From: Tetracentron sinense
Taxonomy: Eukaryota; Streptophyta; Magnoliopsida; Trochodendrales; Trochodendraceae
DNA: 64,000 nucleotides
Reading direction: 5' to 3'
NCBI GenBank assembly: GCA_015143295.1
Contig: CM026562.1
Span: 14,784,041-14,848,040 of the forward strand
The notes beneath the pieces are model-generated. The model made no database searches and was not told the DNA's origin. It saw only the letters and a list, made by a program, of their open reading frames with translations. A program made the translations under genes and the position numbers. Shown here in pieces: positions 1 to 10,813 of the stretch. Each line of letters begins with the position of its first letter. Positions within the stretch are counted from its first letter, which is position 1.

Positions 1-1364
1 ACCCTATTACCAGTAGCTAAAGCCCTGAGTGCTAGCATAATTTCATGCTCAGCCTGCTCTTTTCCTTCAGTATTAAATCCATGTTTCTCAAGCATTTTCT
101 TGATTGCTAGATTAAACATGGGCTTCCTTTGGTAAAGGTTATTTCTTATGCCCCTTCTGTTGTTTCGGGGGGTGACTTTACCTGTTTGCCCTGCGAAATG
201 AAAAACAATGGGCTTTTCCCATGTTCCTCTGGATGAGATAATGACATTGGGAATGACTTTCGTTGTCGGCCATTTTTTTCATGCACCGAGACTGACCTTA
301 GCTAGGCCATCAATCACATCTTGGATGTGTTGGCTCAACCTATGGAGATGCTTGTAGGGACTCCGCTTCTTCTGGCAGTCATTCCATGAAGGCTTCTTCC
401 AATGCTTGGTCTTCTCTACTTGTGACCACATTAACTGTGCATTCCATATTTTTATCTGACGAGCCATCCGAATTGGATGAGGAATCAGAATCAGGGAACC
501 CTGGTCTGTGATTGTTATGCCGGATTTGTTTATCAGTTGCCAGAACCTTCCTCTGTTTGGGAGTGAATACTAACTTATAAACGGGCAATGGTTTGCCTTC
601 GACCTCCTCCTGTTCTTCGGGATTGAACCCTAGTCTCTTGAGTTGTCTTTTGATTGCTGGTTCATACACAATCTTTTCCTGATACCGGTTTATTTCCCTG
701 TTCTGATCGGAGCCATGGGAAGTAGTAGCCTCGCCTGATTGCTTTGCAAGACCAAAGACAATGGACTTTCCCATTTTATTTCTTGGGGGAAGTATAAAGG
801 TAAGGCTATCTCCCGCCACTGACCATCCTCGCCACATGTTGGGACTGACTCTTGTCAAATTATCAGTCATTTCTCGATGAACCGCTTCATCCCATAGGGG
901 CTCTTGCAAAGGCTCTGCTTCTTCTTCTAAGGACCCCCTATGGCATCTTTTTCGTCTCTAATCGTGACTATATTTGCAGTCTGATGGTGGTTTCCTCCAA
1001 ACATGAAGACTGAGGGCTCATATCTTAGTCCTGGCGTATTTGTATCAACATACTCGTCGGTATCTAGTGCTTTATGTTGCTCCATTTTGAGCAAGGCTTC
1101 ATAAGCCGATAGAAGAGTTCCTTTGACTTGCTTTCCTTCTTTAGGATCGAACCCTTGGCCTTTGAGGAACTGGGTAGTTGATTTACCAAAGCTTATTTTC
1201 TTTCTATAAGGATTGTCGACCTTGTTATTTTCATCGGTCCATGAGGAGTTTATCCTGTCATATGCACCTAGGGAATTGAAGAGCATGGGCTTCTGTCCTC
1301 TTTTTTTGACTGGGACAGTAAGCCTGGAGGTAGTTTCTACCATTGTATAGTTCATCTTCCTCAA
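1..1364 (-). pseudogene. J pol: PR-RT linker with three degenerate tandem modules
   Basis: Minus-strand coding remnant downstream of the J protease. Three blocks repeat the same order of motifs: a KP.VF-like box (near 1290, 770 and 210), then a Y.+K box followed by an L...GF[ND]-E segment (near 1160, 630 and 85), then a short A/L-rich tail. The spacing is about 520-560 nt. Frames are broken between modules (near 910-930 and 280-380). Tat-lineage elements have a long, poorly conserved region here; no enzyme motif is visible and I assign no function. The repeat structure was read by eye and is approximate. Confidence 0.55.
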
Positions 1365-1424
1365 AGGGACTAGATGATGACCTTTCAGAGCTTGAAGAGG
1401 ATCAATTTGTTTAGCCTCACAAAT

Positions 1425-2075
1425 CTAGAAGGGGTCATCCGGTTTGTCCTTCTCAATCTTCTGGGAAGATTCGACCAAAGCTAGGGTTGGTTCTCTTTCT
1501 TTTTTTTTGAGACTTTGGAGTGTATTTGAACACCTTTTTCGGGACTGTAGTTTGGCAGGTCCATGATTGCTTTTCGGGTCACTCTCAACCTTTTCCCCTT
1601 TGGGCTTCTGTTGAATGCTTATTTGGGCACTTTTCACATAGAAATATGCATCTGCGTAATATGCCTTTGCATCATTAAATGGATCATCATAAGCATCGAT
1701 CCTTACTTGCCTGTTCCCTTGAGGGTATTTGAGGCATTGGTGATAGGTGGATGACACAACTAGATGGTTATGCATCCATTGAAGCCTCAATAAGGTGTTA
1801 TATGATGTATCAACATCGATAACCAGAAACGTTGTAGTTTCACCGATATCCCCAAACCTGGTTTTGAGGTTGATCATACCCATAGGCTTTTGCTCATTTT
1901 GATTGAAGTCTTAGATGATCAAGTTGCTTTCATGAAGCTGATTTATTTGTACGCCAAGCTTGGACAACATCCTTCTTGGGAGGATGTTGACGGTGAACCT
2001 ACATCTATCATTACTCTGGAGATACTAGTTTCATTGACTAGACCTGAGATGAACAGTGGTCGATTATGCTGGAGA
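1425..2075 (-). pseudogene. J aspartic protease (broken)
   Basis: Minus-strand retropepsin-like protease of the Tat lineage. A RPLFISGLVNE lead-in and an IDVGS active-site loop sit near 2000-2075. The rest of the domain (NILPRRMLSKLG, then TTTFLVIDVDTSYNTLLRLQ and a STYHQCLKY C-terminal motif) runs to about 1700 in another frame, so there is a one-base frameshift just after the active-site loop. An in-frame stop lies before the 1883 segment. The active-site third residue is V rather than the usual T/S/G. Downstream it grades into a hydrophilic linker. It would have processed Gag-Pol in the virus-like particle; this copy cannot be functional. Confidence 0.75.
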
Positions 2076-2529
2076 GTCTCAGGTCACATGTCTTCATCAT
2101 CGAAAGTGATTGTGAAAAGACAGGAGATTCCTGTTTGAGGAGACTGCGGCGGTTGACTTGTGACTTCTTCAGAAAAGTCCTCCAGGATTAGAAAGAGCAT
2201 ATATGAGGGACCTTCTTAATTCTGAAGATATCTTGAGAGCATCATAGACGTTTAGCAAGGAATGAATTTTCTTCAGATGTTCCAGAATGTCATACTTGAC
2301 CCTCTCATTACTGGGAGCTGTTTGAGCTTAGGCCGCTTGAGCTGTAGTCCGATTTTTATGTTGGACTGGCACAAACCTCGGTTGTAGCTTTCTTCTTGAC
2401 CGGAGGTTGAGTTGATAGACTTTGACAATCGTCTGATCTATCGGTTCAGACGACTCTCTTTCCAAGAATTGGACCATGATCACAGAACTGAAGTTCAACT
2501 TTCTTTTCTTGCTTTAAAAGGATGAATTA
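2076..2529 (-). other. J gag-PR spacer, left part
   Basis: Between the J protease and solo LTR A there is no convincing ORF on either strand. The stretch continues as J sequence at 14396-14754, as the shared AATTA duplication shows. I see only hydrophilic coding-like residue on the minus strand, interrupted by stops. Confidence 0.5.
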
Positions 2530-2740
2530 TGTAGGCTCCGGACCTTATCACATTTAATGCATGACACTTTCGTTGCCATTTTGCCTTTAAAGAGGTATAA
2601 TTAATAAATAAGGAAGAAATTAGAAATTCCAAAATGTTAGAAATGTTCCTTTTCGAAGTACGAACTCAACGCAAGTTGAATCGTCAAAATCCGACGAGCG
2701 AGTCAAAAGATATGGCCAAAACAATCTGGACCTGTAGGCA

Positions 2741-2908
2741 ACCGATCGCTCGGTCCATAGAGCGATCGATCGGTCCAAAACCGATCGATCGGTAGCTATC
2801 GACTGGTCAAGATTTTTGTATGGGGAAATTTTCCAGAGAGTTGATTTTTGGTCGAGAGCTCGGTCAACACACCGATCGATCGGTCATAAACACCGATCGC
2901 TCGGTCCT
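2741..2908. repeat. Palindrome cluster in LTR A
   Basis: Several copies and variants of the perfect palindrome ACCGATCGATCGGT, alternating with ACCGATCGCTCGGT, spaced 10-40 bp. The conserved block TTTTTGTATGGGGAAATTTT separates two sub-clusters. The cluster sits about 60-230 bp upstream of a TATA-like box, a position typical of enhancer elements in a U3 region. Confidence 0.85.
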
Positions 2909-2966
2909 CACGTTTTGCAGAATTTTCACTAAGGGCATTTTCGGCATTCGGGTGTTAAACCCTTTC

Positions 2967-2975
2967 TTATATAGG
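2967..2975 (+). promoter_or_regulatory. TATA-like box of LTR A
   Basis: TTATATAGG lies downstream of the palindrome cluster and about 250 bp upstream of the conserved donor-like site. This is a plausible Pol II core promoter; no transcript evidence is available here. Confidence 0.45.
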
Positions 2976-3223
2976 ATCGCCCGAGCCTTTAGGGCTCATT
3001 CTCAACACTTAGAAGATTTGGGAGATTAGAAGAGAGGAGAAAGGGTTTCCTGAGCAAGGGTTTTGCTTTTGGAGAAGAATCAAAGGGGTTTTGAGACCCT
3101 AGATCACTTCAAGTCTGGCTTTTCTCCAAGATCACGGCTCAAGCACCCGTGGAGAGCGTTCCCCAAGCTAGGGCAGCACCTCACGGTCGTTTCTGGAAGG
3201 GGTTTCTTCCTCATTTCTTCAAG

Positions 3224-3230
3224 GTCGGTA
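3224..3230 (+). promoter_or_regulatory. Splice donor-like site conserved in Tekay-type LTRs (LTR A copy)
   Basis: TCAAG|GTCGGTAC resembles a plant 5' splice site. Equivalent sites occur in every Tekay-type LTR here: 23773 and 31199 (A'), 41787 (G), 58893 (I) and 60572 (H) on plus; 4879 and 12299 (B), 32742 (C) and 36780 (D) on minus. The shared pattern is roughly AAG|GTNNGTAC, with variants in C (GTAACTAC), D and right B. Confidence 0.5.
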
Positions 3231-3826
3231 CTTCTTGCTACCCTCCTAGTTATAGATCCTTCTTTTACTTTATTTCTCCTTGTTTTCTTTCAATTACACA
3301 TGTGCTATGAGATGGATGGGTGTGAATGGTGAATGGAGACAGAATTGGCGATTGGATGCTGTGTGAAATGATGTGATGAATGAAATGGGAAGGGCATTGT
3401 CGCGCCCCAAAATATCCCCTAGGAGTTAAGGGATACTTTAGAGGTGACTACGTGTACCTGTCAAACCATCTGTAATGCAAGAGGCTAAACATAATATAAT
3501 ACAATGATAATCAGAGCGGGGAAACTAAACATAAGTGCGGAAGCATAAGCCAACTTTTTCTTTTCTTCTATTACTCCATATAGTATTCCAAGTTAACATA
3601 TACTAAATACAATCAAAGTAAAGGTGGACATGCCCACCTATCAAAATACAAAAAGGAACTCTCTAACCCTCTCCTCTCAACAGTAGTCGAGGTACGGCCA
3701 CACATCCAAGTCCCCATCCTCCTGAGACTGCCATGGGATAGGTGGCTCCCTCTCCTCTACATACTCCTCCTCGACCCAAGGCTCAGGGTCGAGGACATCC
3801 ACAGTACCTGCTGACATAAAAGTACG

Positions 3827-3847
3827 GCTGAGCATGGAATACTCAGC
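3827..3847 (-). repeat. Conserved 21-bp LTR hairpin (B 3' LTR copy)
   Basis: GCTGAG and CTCAGC arms (6 bp) around a 9-nt loop. The same or a near-identical block is found in all ten Tekay-type LTRs of the window: 11244, 13941, 19757, 22235, 24861, 32254, 42853, 60039 and 61608 besides this one. It is always followed in sense by CCGTAC-like and TATGTCGGCAGGT-like sequence. Confidence 0.8.
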
Positions 3848-4089
3848 GAGTACAAACTACTAGCTAACCATAACAATAGCGAAAGCATAACAACAGTGAG
3901 CAATACAAGATATTAATTTAAAGCAATAGTGAAAGCATAAGATACATAGCCATATCTTGACATGCGTGTATGAATGCAAAAACCTCGGTAAAACTCATGT
4001 CTCGGAAACCTTTTTCGTGTCTCGGTCAATCATGTATGTGTCGTGTCTTGTCTTGTATTTCATGTCTTGATTTGTTCTTGACTTGTATA

Positions 4090-4297
4090 CTTGTGAGCCA
4101 GAGGCTAGCACCCTTCCTTGGGCTACCAACCTCCTTGTCATGTTCTTGTTCCATTTCTCTTGTGAGCCAGAGGCTAGCACCCTTCCTTGGGCTACCAACC
4201 TCCTTGTCATGTTCTTGTTCCATTTCACTTGTGAGCCAGAGGCTAGTAGTACCCTTCACCTGGGCTACCAACCTCCTTATCATGTTCCATTTTCTTG
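4090..4297 (-). repeat. 69-bp minisatellite, 3 units (B 3' LTR)
   Basis: Units start at 4090, 4159 and 4228. Each has GAGCCAGAGGCTAG, a GGGCTACCAACCTCCTTG block and a T-rich spacer. Read in sense it is the same unit as the 68-bp repeat in A' LTRs, which confirms that B and A' are sister families. ORFs crossing it are artefacts of the repeat. Confidence 0.92.
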
Positions 4298-5272
4298 TTT
4301 GCTTTATTATGCACAATTACTCTTGGAAAACCCAATTCATGCATGCATGCGTGCTTGTGTGCTTGTCAATAGTGGTAATCATGATGACATACTTGGATGG
4401 GCGGATCACATGAATATGGCATTTCAATCCCTAACATAGTGGTATGAAAATTTAGGCAACATATAACACATTTGAGCAATTTATCATTCCTAAGAAAATT
4501 TACACAATTTCTATTTCCATTTTCTTCATTAAGTCCATTTATCCCTTGTTTAGTCATTTTATCAAACACACGGTGGGCCACATTTCTTAGTCCTTCCATT
4601 TCCCTTATTCAGTGCGTATTTTTCATCAAGACATCAAGGTACATTCGTTATTTGTAAAGTGCCCATCTTCCATTTTCCATTTCACACATCACACAACATC
4701 CATACGGCATCTAATCGCCTCAATCGACATCCCATCCACACATCCATACCTTTTTCTAATCTTGTTTATATTTAGTGGAGATGATACATTTTATAAGGAA
4801 GAAAACATACTACCAAGAGTCACATTTCACAATAGAAAATCTAGACTATTGCTAAGGGAAGTTAGTAGGGTGTACTAACCTTAGATCAAGGCTTGATGTT
4901 GAAGAAACCTTGAAATAAAAGCTCTATTTGGAAGGAGGAAGCCTTTGCTTGAAGGGGACTTGAGTTGGGGAAGAAACCCTTTTCAAAAACATCGTAGGAT
5001 CGCTGCCCTAGCTTGGAGAATGAGTCCCCACACGAGCTTGAGCCTTGAACTTGAAGCAACTCGAGTTGGGATGAGCTAGGGTTCTTAAACCCCTTTGATT
5101 CCTTCTCCAATGGAAAACCCTAGTTGCAAATCCCCTTCTCCTTTCTCTCTTTCTCTCAAAATCCCTTAAGTGCTGTGAATGAAACCCTAAAGGCTCGAGC
5201 AAGCCTTAAGGAGAAAGGGTTTAACCCCCAAAAGATGAAAAAGCCCTTAATGAAAATTCTGAAAAACACGAT

Positions 5273-5453
5273 GACCGAGCGATCGGTGGTTATGACCGAT
5301 CGATCGGTTGCCTACCGATTGATCGGTGTTATTGACCGGTCAAAAACTCACTCTCTGGAAAATTTTCCCATACAAAATTTCTGACCGTGCGATAGCTACC
5401 GATCGATCGGTTTTGGACCGATCGATCGCTCCATGGATCGAGCGATCGGTGTT
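5273..5453. repeat. Palindrome cluster in B 3' LTR
   Basis: ACCGATCGATCGGT-type palindromes and GAGCGATCGGT variants. Compared with the other LTR of the same element (12693-12821), this copy has two extra segments of about 32 and 19 bp. Each is bounded by palindrome units, consistent with deletion between repeats in the other LTR. Confidence 0.88.
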
Positions 5454-5661
5454 CTACTGGTCCCGACTGTTTTGGCCATATCTTTTGACTCGCTCGTCCG
5501 ATTTCGACGATTCAACTTGCATTGGATTCGTCTCTCGAAAACGCACATTTCTGATGTTTTAGAATTTCCGATTTCTCCCTTATTTATTAATTACACTACG
5601 AAACGGCCAATTAGCTACGAGAGTGCCATTCATTAAAGATGAAAAAGTCCGGGGTGCTACA

Positions 5662-5675
5662 TTCTCCCCCCCTTA
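5662..5675 (-). promoter_or_regulatory. B polypurine tract
   Basis: Read on minus, AAGGGGGGGAGAA lies directly before the TGTAGCACC start of the 3' LTR. This is the expected primer site for plus-strand DNA synthesis. The same tract precedes the A' 3' LTR. Confidence 0.9.
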
Positions 5676-5771
5676 CAAAAATTTCATCCTCGAAATTTGG
5701 ACAATGCGTGCTTTACAATTTAAACAACTTAGCATAACAATTCGAAACAAAATTACAAGTCATACACAAAA

Positions 5772-8700
5772 TCATTCAAACAACTCGGGGTACTTCGCCT
5801 TGACTTCGGCCTCACGTTCCCATGTAGCCTCTTCTAGAGCGTGATGTTGCCATTGCACGAGAACTAGCGGAATAGTCTTGTTGCGAAGTACTTGGTCTCT
5901 TCGATCCAAAATATGAACCGGCTTCTCAACCAAAGTGAGATCCTCTCGAATCTCAACCGGATCAAGCTCGATGACGTGAGAAGGATCCGGGATGTACTTC
6001 CGAAGCTGGGAGATATGAAACACGTTGTGGACCGCCGCCATGTGAACGGGCAAAGCAACACGGTAAGCAACTTCACCGACTCGAGTAATGATCTCGAATG
6101 GACCCACATATCTCGGGCTAAGCTTGCCTCTTTTCCCGAATCGCATAACACCCTTGGTCGGCAAAATCTTGATAAACACAAAGTCACCGACTCGGAATTC
6201 AAGATCCCTCCTTCGGTTGTCGGCATAGCTTTTCTGTCTGTCCTGTGCGGTCTTCAACCTCTCCCGTATAAGCTTGACCCTATCCGCGGTTCGTTCAATC
6301 AACTCGGGGCCCAAAATCTTTCTTTCTCCAACCTCATCCCAATACAAGGGGGATCTACAACTTCTTCCATATAAGGCTTCAAAAGGTGCCATTTGTATGC
6401 TTGCTTGATAACTTTTATTGTAGGCGAATTCCACCAAAGGTAGGTGATCCTTCCAACTTCCTTTAAAATCCAACATACAAGCTCGGAGCATATCTTCTAT
6501 CACTTGATTCACCCTCTCTGTTTGCCCGTCGGTCTGTGGGTGGAAAGCTGTGCTAAAGTCTAACCGGGAGCCCATTGCACCTTGAAAGCTTTTCCAGAAC
6601 CTGGATGTGAATCTTGGGTCTCTATCCGACACAATACTCACTGGCACCCCATGCAATCGGACTATTTCCTTGATGTATAGCTCCGCTAACTGATTGGAGT
6701 TGAATGTAGTCCGGTACGGTAAGAAATGAGCGGACTTCGTGAGTCTATCAATAACTACCCAGATAGCATCGGTCTTCTTGACCGTCTTCGGCAATCCCAC
6801 GATAAAGTCCATAGAGATATGTTCCCATTTCCACTCGGGAATAGGGAGAGACTGCAAAAGACCCGCCGGTCTCAAATGCTCCGCTTTCACCTGTTGGCAC
6901 ACCAAACACCGTGCCACATACTCCGCAACCTCCCTCTTCATGTTTCGCCACCAAAAGTGACTCTTGAGGTTCCGGTACATCTTCGTACCCCCGGGATGCA
7001 CTGTGTACTTTGAACGGTGAGCTTCATCCATGATCTCTCTTCGAAGGTCTGCATTGGCTGGGACACAAAGTCTTCCCTTGAATGTAATAGCACCCCGGCT
7101 ATTGAGAGAGAAGTCCGTACTACCCTTGGCAATTTCCTTGTCCCGAAAAGCCAACAAGTCAGCATCCGTGGCCTGGTACTCCTGGATCAAATCTATAAGG
7201 TACGGCCGAACCGTAACATTTGCCAAAACAGGACTACGGACAGAATCATTCACACTAATGTCCAGATTTGCCAAATCGTCTAACAGTTTCCATTCCCGCA
7301 CCAACATGTGAGCCAACAACCCCGATGGTTTCCTACTCAAAGCGTCTGCCACCACATTTGCTTTTCCCGGGTGATATTGGATCGTGCACTCATAGTCTTT
7401 TAAGAACTCAATCCAACACCGTTGTCGCAAATTGAGCTCTTTTTGGGAAAAGAGATATTTGAGGCTCTTGTGGTCCGTGTACACATAGAACTCCACCCCG
7501 TACAGATAATGTCGCCAAATTTTGAGTGCAAACACGACCGCCGCAAGCTCCAAGTCGTGAGTGGGGTAGTTCTTTTCATGCTCTTTCAACTGCCTTGATG
7601 CATAGGCAATGACTTTCTTGTGTTGCATTAGGACACACCCGAGTCCGACGTGCGAGGCATCACTATACACCTCATACCCAAAAGGTCCAGATGGCACAGT
7701 AAGGACAGGGGCTGTGGTGAGGCGTTTCTTCAACTCTTGGAAACTTACTTCACATTGGTCACTCCAACTGAACTTTGCACTTTTTCTTGTCAAGTAGGTG
7801 AGAGGTGCAGCCAAACTGGAGAATCCCTCCACAAATCTCCGGTAGTAGCCTGCCAATCCGAGGAAACTACGTATCTTCGTGACACTCTTGGGCCTCTCCC
7901 AACTCATGACTGCCTCAACCTTGGCTGGATCTACAGAAATACCCTCGACCGACACCACGTGTCCAAGAAATGCGACCTTCTCTAGCCAGAACTCGCACTT
8001 ACTCAATTTGGAATATAGCCTATGCTCTCTCAACATCTCCAGAGCAAGGCGGAGGTCTCGTGCGTGATCTTCCCGTGTCTAGGAATACACCAAAATGTCA
8101 TCAATGAATGCAATCACGCATTGATCCAAGTAAGATCGGAATACCCGGTTCATCAAATCCATGAATGCCGCCGGTGCATTCGTCAGCCCAAAAGGCATGA
8201 CAAGGAACTCGTAATGCCCATACCGAGTCCTGAAAGCCGTCTTCTGAACATCTTCCGCCTTGATCCTTAATTGGTGATACCCCGATCTAAGATCAATTTT
8301 GGAGAAGAATCTCGCTCCCTTCAGTTGGTCAAACAAGTCGTCTATCCTTGGCAAGGGATAACAATTCTTGATAGTTACCTTGTTCAACTGACGGTAGTCT
8401 ATACACATCCTCATAGACCCGTCCTTCTTCTTCACAAAGAGAACCGGAGCTCCCCACGGCGAGACACTTGGTTGGATGAAACCAAGTTGTTGTAACTCCT
8501 CAATCTGTTTCTTTAATTCTTCAAGCTCTATAGGGGCCATTCTATATGGTGCCCTTGAAATCGGAGCGGTACCCGGAGCAAGCTCTATAGCGAATTCGAT
8601 CTCTCTATCAGGAGGTAATCCGGGAAGTTCTTCCGGGAACATATCTAAGAACTCACTCACAACTGGAATAGCCGATGAGTTTTGTGCTTCTGGGTGTGCT

Positions 8701-9103
8701 ATACTCAAGGCTATGAGGCGAGCAATGTCCCTCTCTCTTAATCCTCGGAAGTGAAAAGGCTTACCCCCTTCCGGCTTGAAATTCACCGTCTTTTCAAAAC
8801 ACGCAACATGCCCGTGATGGTTGGCCAACCAATCCATACCAAGAATGACGTCAAAGTCTAAATCTTGGAAATCCAAAATGATAAGATCGGCCACTAGTTC
8901 ATTCTCCCCTACTTGAACCACACAATCTCTGAATATCTTGTTCGTGTCAACTGACTTACTGAGTGGAGTTGCAATGGTCAACTCCCGCTCTAATGGAATA
9001 GCCTTAGTCAAAAATCCCTTCGCGAAACTAGGTGACACAAAGGAGTGAGTGGATCCTGTGTCGATCAACACTCGGGCGAGACACTCGTTCACTAATAAAG
9101 CGC
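5772..9103 (-). pseudogene. pol: B pol: PR-RT-RNaseH-INT-chromodomain polyprotein (one stop)
   Basis: Minus-strand polyprotein of about 1,100 residues. In order: protease with [10 protein letters not shown] (near 9060); RT with an [11 protein letters not shown] block, DLRSGYHQ and a FIDDILVYS catalytic box (near 8105); RNase H with [12 protein letters not shown] and [10 protein letters not shown]; integrase with an H-H-C-C zinc region ([11 protein letters not shown]) and D,D,E core residues ([25 protein letters not shown]); the [18 protein letters not shown] segment; and a C-terminal chromodomain ([13 protein letters not shown]) ending in YPELFE. One in-frame stop at 8079-8081, just after the RT catalytic box, is the only break. 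The first codon is completed by splicing from gag. Chromodomains of this family are thought to direct insertion into heterochromatin. Confidence 0.95.
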
Positions 9104-9239
9104 CTGTGCGATTAAGTAGCTACTATTAGTAGATTTCAAACAACAACAAGCATCATACATAGGTAACCCTTAGTATAAATAATCACATAATAAACCATAG
9201 AAATTTACACAACTTAGACTCTAGAATTTTTTTGCGTAC
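9104..9239 (-). other. Putative 136-bp intron between B gag and pol
   Basis: On the minus strand GTACGCAAAA follows CAAG at 9240, and CGCACAG ends at 9104 before GCGCTTTA. Unspliced, gag runs into a stop at 9216-9214. The pol frame has its own stop inside this segment (near 9123), so no single ribosomal frameshift could join the two. Splicing in phase 1 joins them as [15 protein letters not shown], matching the uninterrupted gag-pol join of related elements. A' carries a segment of exactly the same length at the same place. The segment is AT-rich, as plant introns are. Confidence 0.75.
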
Positions 9240-10476
9240 CTTGCACGACATCGTCGGATGCACGTGCGTCTCTCTCCGATAGGGCGAAGACTCGGCCCTG
9301 AGTGGCTGGGCGAGGAGGCCGGGTAGACTGTGAGGCCCTCGAAGCCTGAGAAGAGCTAGGCTGAGATGTCTGCCTAGTCGGGGGCCTGCTCCCCGAAGAC
9401 TGAGCTGGCAATTGACGTCGGGGACAATCCCGAATCATGTGGCCCTGGTCGCCACAATGAAAACAGCCTCCTGTAGCCTTCCGACATTCCCCTACTGGAT
9501 GCCTCCTTCCACAAAGGGTGCAGACATCATGTGAATAAGTGGGAGGAGTATAACCCGTAGCCTGAGTCACTGCGGGGCGAGAAGCATACGAGGTAGCCGG
9601 GCGAAAAGCCGGTGGAGCAAAAGGGCGGGGGGCCTGTGGTGCCGAGTACATCCTCTGTGACTGAGCAGGCCCTGCGGACTGATAAGACATAGTCCTAGCT
9701 CTCTTCTCCCCTGAACTACTAGACTGTCCCTTCTCTATTCCTCTTCTCTTAAAGAACTCTTCGGAATTCGACTCGGCCAACAATGCCTTGTCCACAACTT
9801 CTGAATATGTCTCATGTCGGAACATTGAGACACGATCCTTGAGGTAGGCCTTCAACCCCCTCTCGAATTTTTGGGCCTTCATAGCCTCGGTAGCTATCAT
9901 GTGTGGAGCAAATCGAGATAGCTCTGAGAACTTGGCTTCGTAAGCCGCTACAGACATATTACCTTGCTCCAAGGTAATAAATTCAATTTCTTTCTTTTCT
10001 TTCATCCCAACCGGAAAGTACTTCTTGTAGAAAACGTCCAAGAATTCTCCCCATGTCCGTTCTTGGCCTTGCCGGGTCAACTCTCGGGTCCGAAGTGCAG
10101 ACTTCCACCAATGGTCGGCCTCGCCTTCAAGCATAAAGGCAGCCCATGTGACCCTCTCTACTTCCGTAGATGCCAATACCGAGAATATCTTCTCAAGTTA
10201 CCGGATCCAACCCTCGGCAACAAGTGGATTAATGCTTCCACAAAAAGTTGGAGGCCTCATCCTCCGAAAAGCTTCTATCCCGGCTTGGGCTCGGTTAGGA
10301 GGAGCAGGTATTAGTGCCGCATTAGGCGGAGTGGTCGGTTGCCTTGCCGCCAACATAGCCAAAGTCTCGGCTATGGATGCGAATGCTTGGGCAAAGTCGG
10401 GTTGATCATCACCCAATGGAGCATCGCCTCCATTACCCCTCGTGTTGTACCCGCGACCCCGGGTATTGCGTCTCAT
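9214..10476 (-). pseudogene. gag: B gag (one stop)
   Basis: Gag capsid-nucleocapsid precursor, minus strand. The ATG at 10476 gives MRRNTRGRGYNTRGNG, 9 nt after a TTCTCAG acceptor-like site. A capsid region follows (FRRMRPPTF, then AAFMLEGEADHWWKSA, then FLDVFYKKYFPVGMKEKKE, a classic Retrotrans_gag pattern), then a Ser/Pro/Arg-rich stretch and one CCHC knuckle (CFHCGDQGHMIRDC). The stop at 10198-10200 falls inside the capsid. The last codons before the unspliced stop lie in the putative intron. Role: forms the virus-like particle and binds element RNA. Confidence 0.92.
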
Positions 10477-10797
10477 GATTTCTCCTGAGAACGACAATAC
10501 AACATGAGTCTAACTTGGATACACATTTAGTACAAATTTCGCAATTCTCTCAATACATATTCATCAAGCATACTTAATAAGCACAACACAATTTATGCAC
10601 ATATGGTATAGAACTCAACATCGTCCATATAACCCGTGTTCCTAGCGTAGGACTCTAAGTTTGGTTGAGATTCAACCTATTTTGACTAGGACTAACTTGT
10701 TAGTCCATGCTTGGAATACAACTCGTTAAGGTAATTCTAATACCTAGTTCAATCATGGTATCATTCTTATGTGACCCTAGGGACTCTAATGCCTAGA
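10477..10797 (-). other. B untranslated leader
   Basis: Between the primer site and the gag ATG, about 320 nt without an ORF. On minus it ends in GTCGTTCTCAG, an acceptor-like site at 10485, shared with A'. Confidence 0.6.
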
Positions 10798-10809
10798 GCT
10801 CTGATACCA
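10798..10809 (-). promoter_or_regulatory. B primer binding site (tRNA-iMet)
   Basis: Read on minus, TGGTATCAGAGC lies 4 nt inside the 5' LTR end. It is complementary to the 3' end of plant initiator-Met tRNA, the usual primer for Tekay and many copia elements. Confidence 0.93.
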
Positions 10810-10813
10810 CCTC

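Larger units (their letters stand above)
3398..5661 (-). repeat. B 3' LTR (left end)
   Basis: 2264 bp, beginning TGTCGCGCCCC and ending GGTGCTACA as read on plus. In sense it runs right to left: palindromes at 5453-5273, donor-like site at 4879, three 69-bp minisatellite units at 4297-4090, conserved hairpin at 3847-3827. Confidence 0.95.

Noticed and set aside
2741..2908. CRISPR-like regular short repeats
   Set aside because: Units are palindromes with short irregular spacers inside plant LTRs; there is no leader, no constant spacer length and no cas gene.
3970..4439. Small proteins encoded in B LTRs (118-148 codons, repeated at 11387-11859)
   Set aside because: Frames run across the 69-bp minisatellite, whose unit length is a multiple of three; several overlapping frames are open on both strands. 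Repeat artefact.
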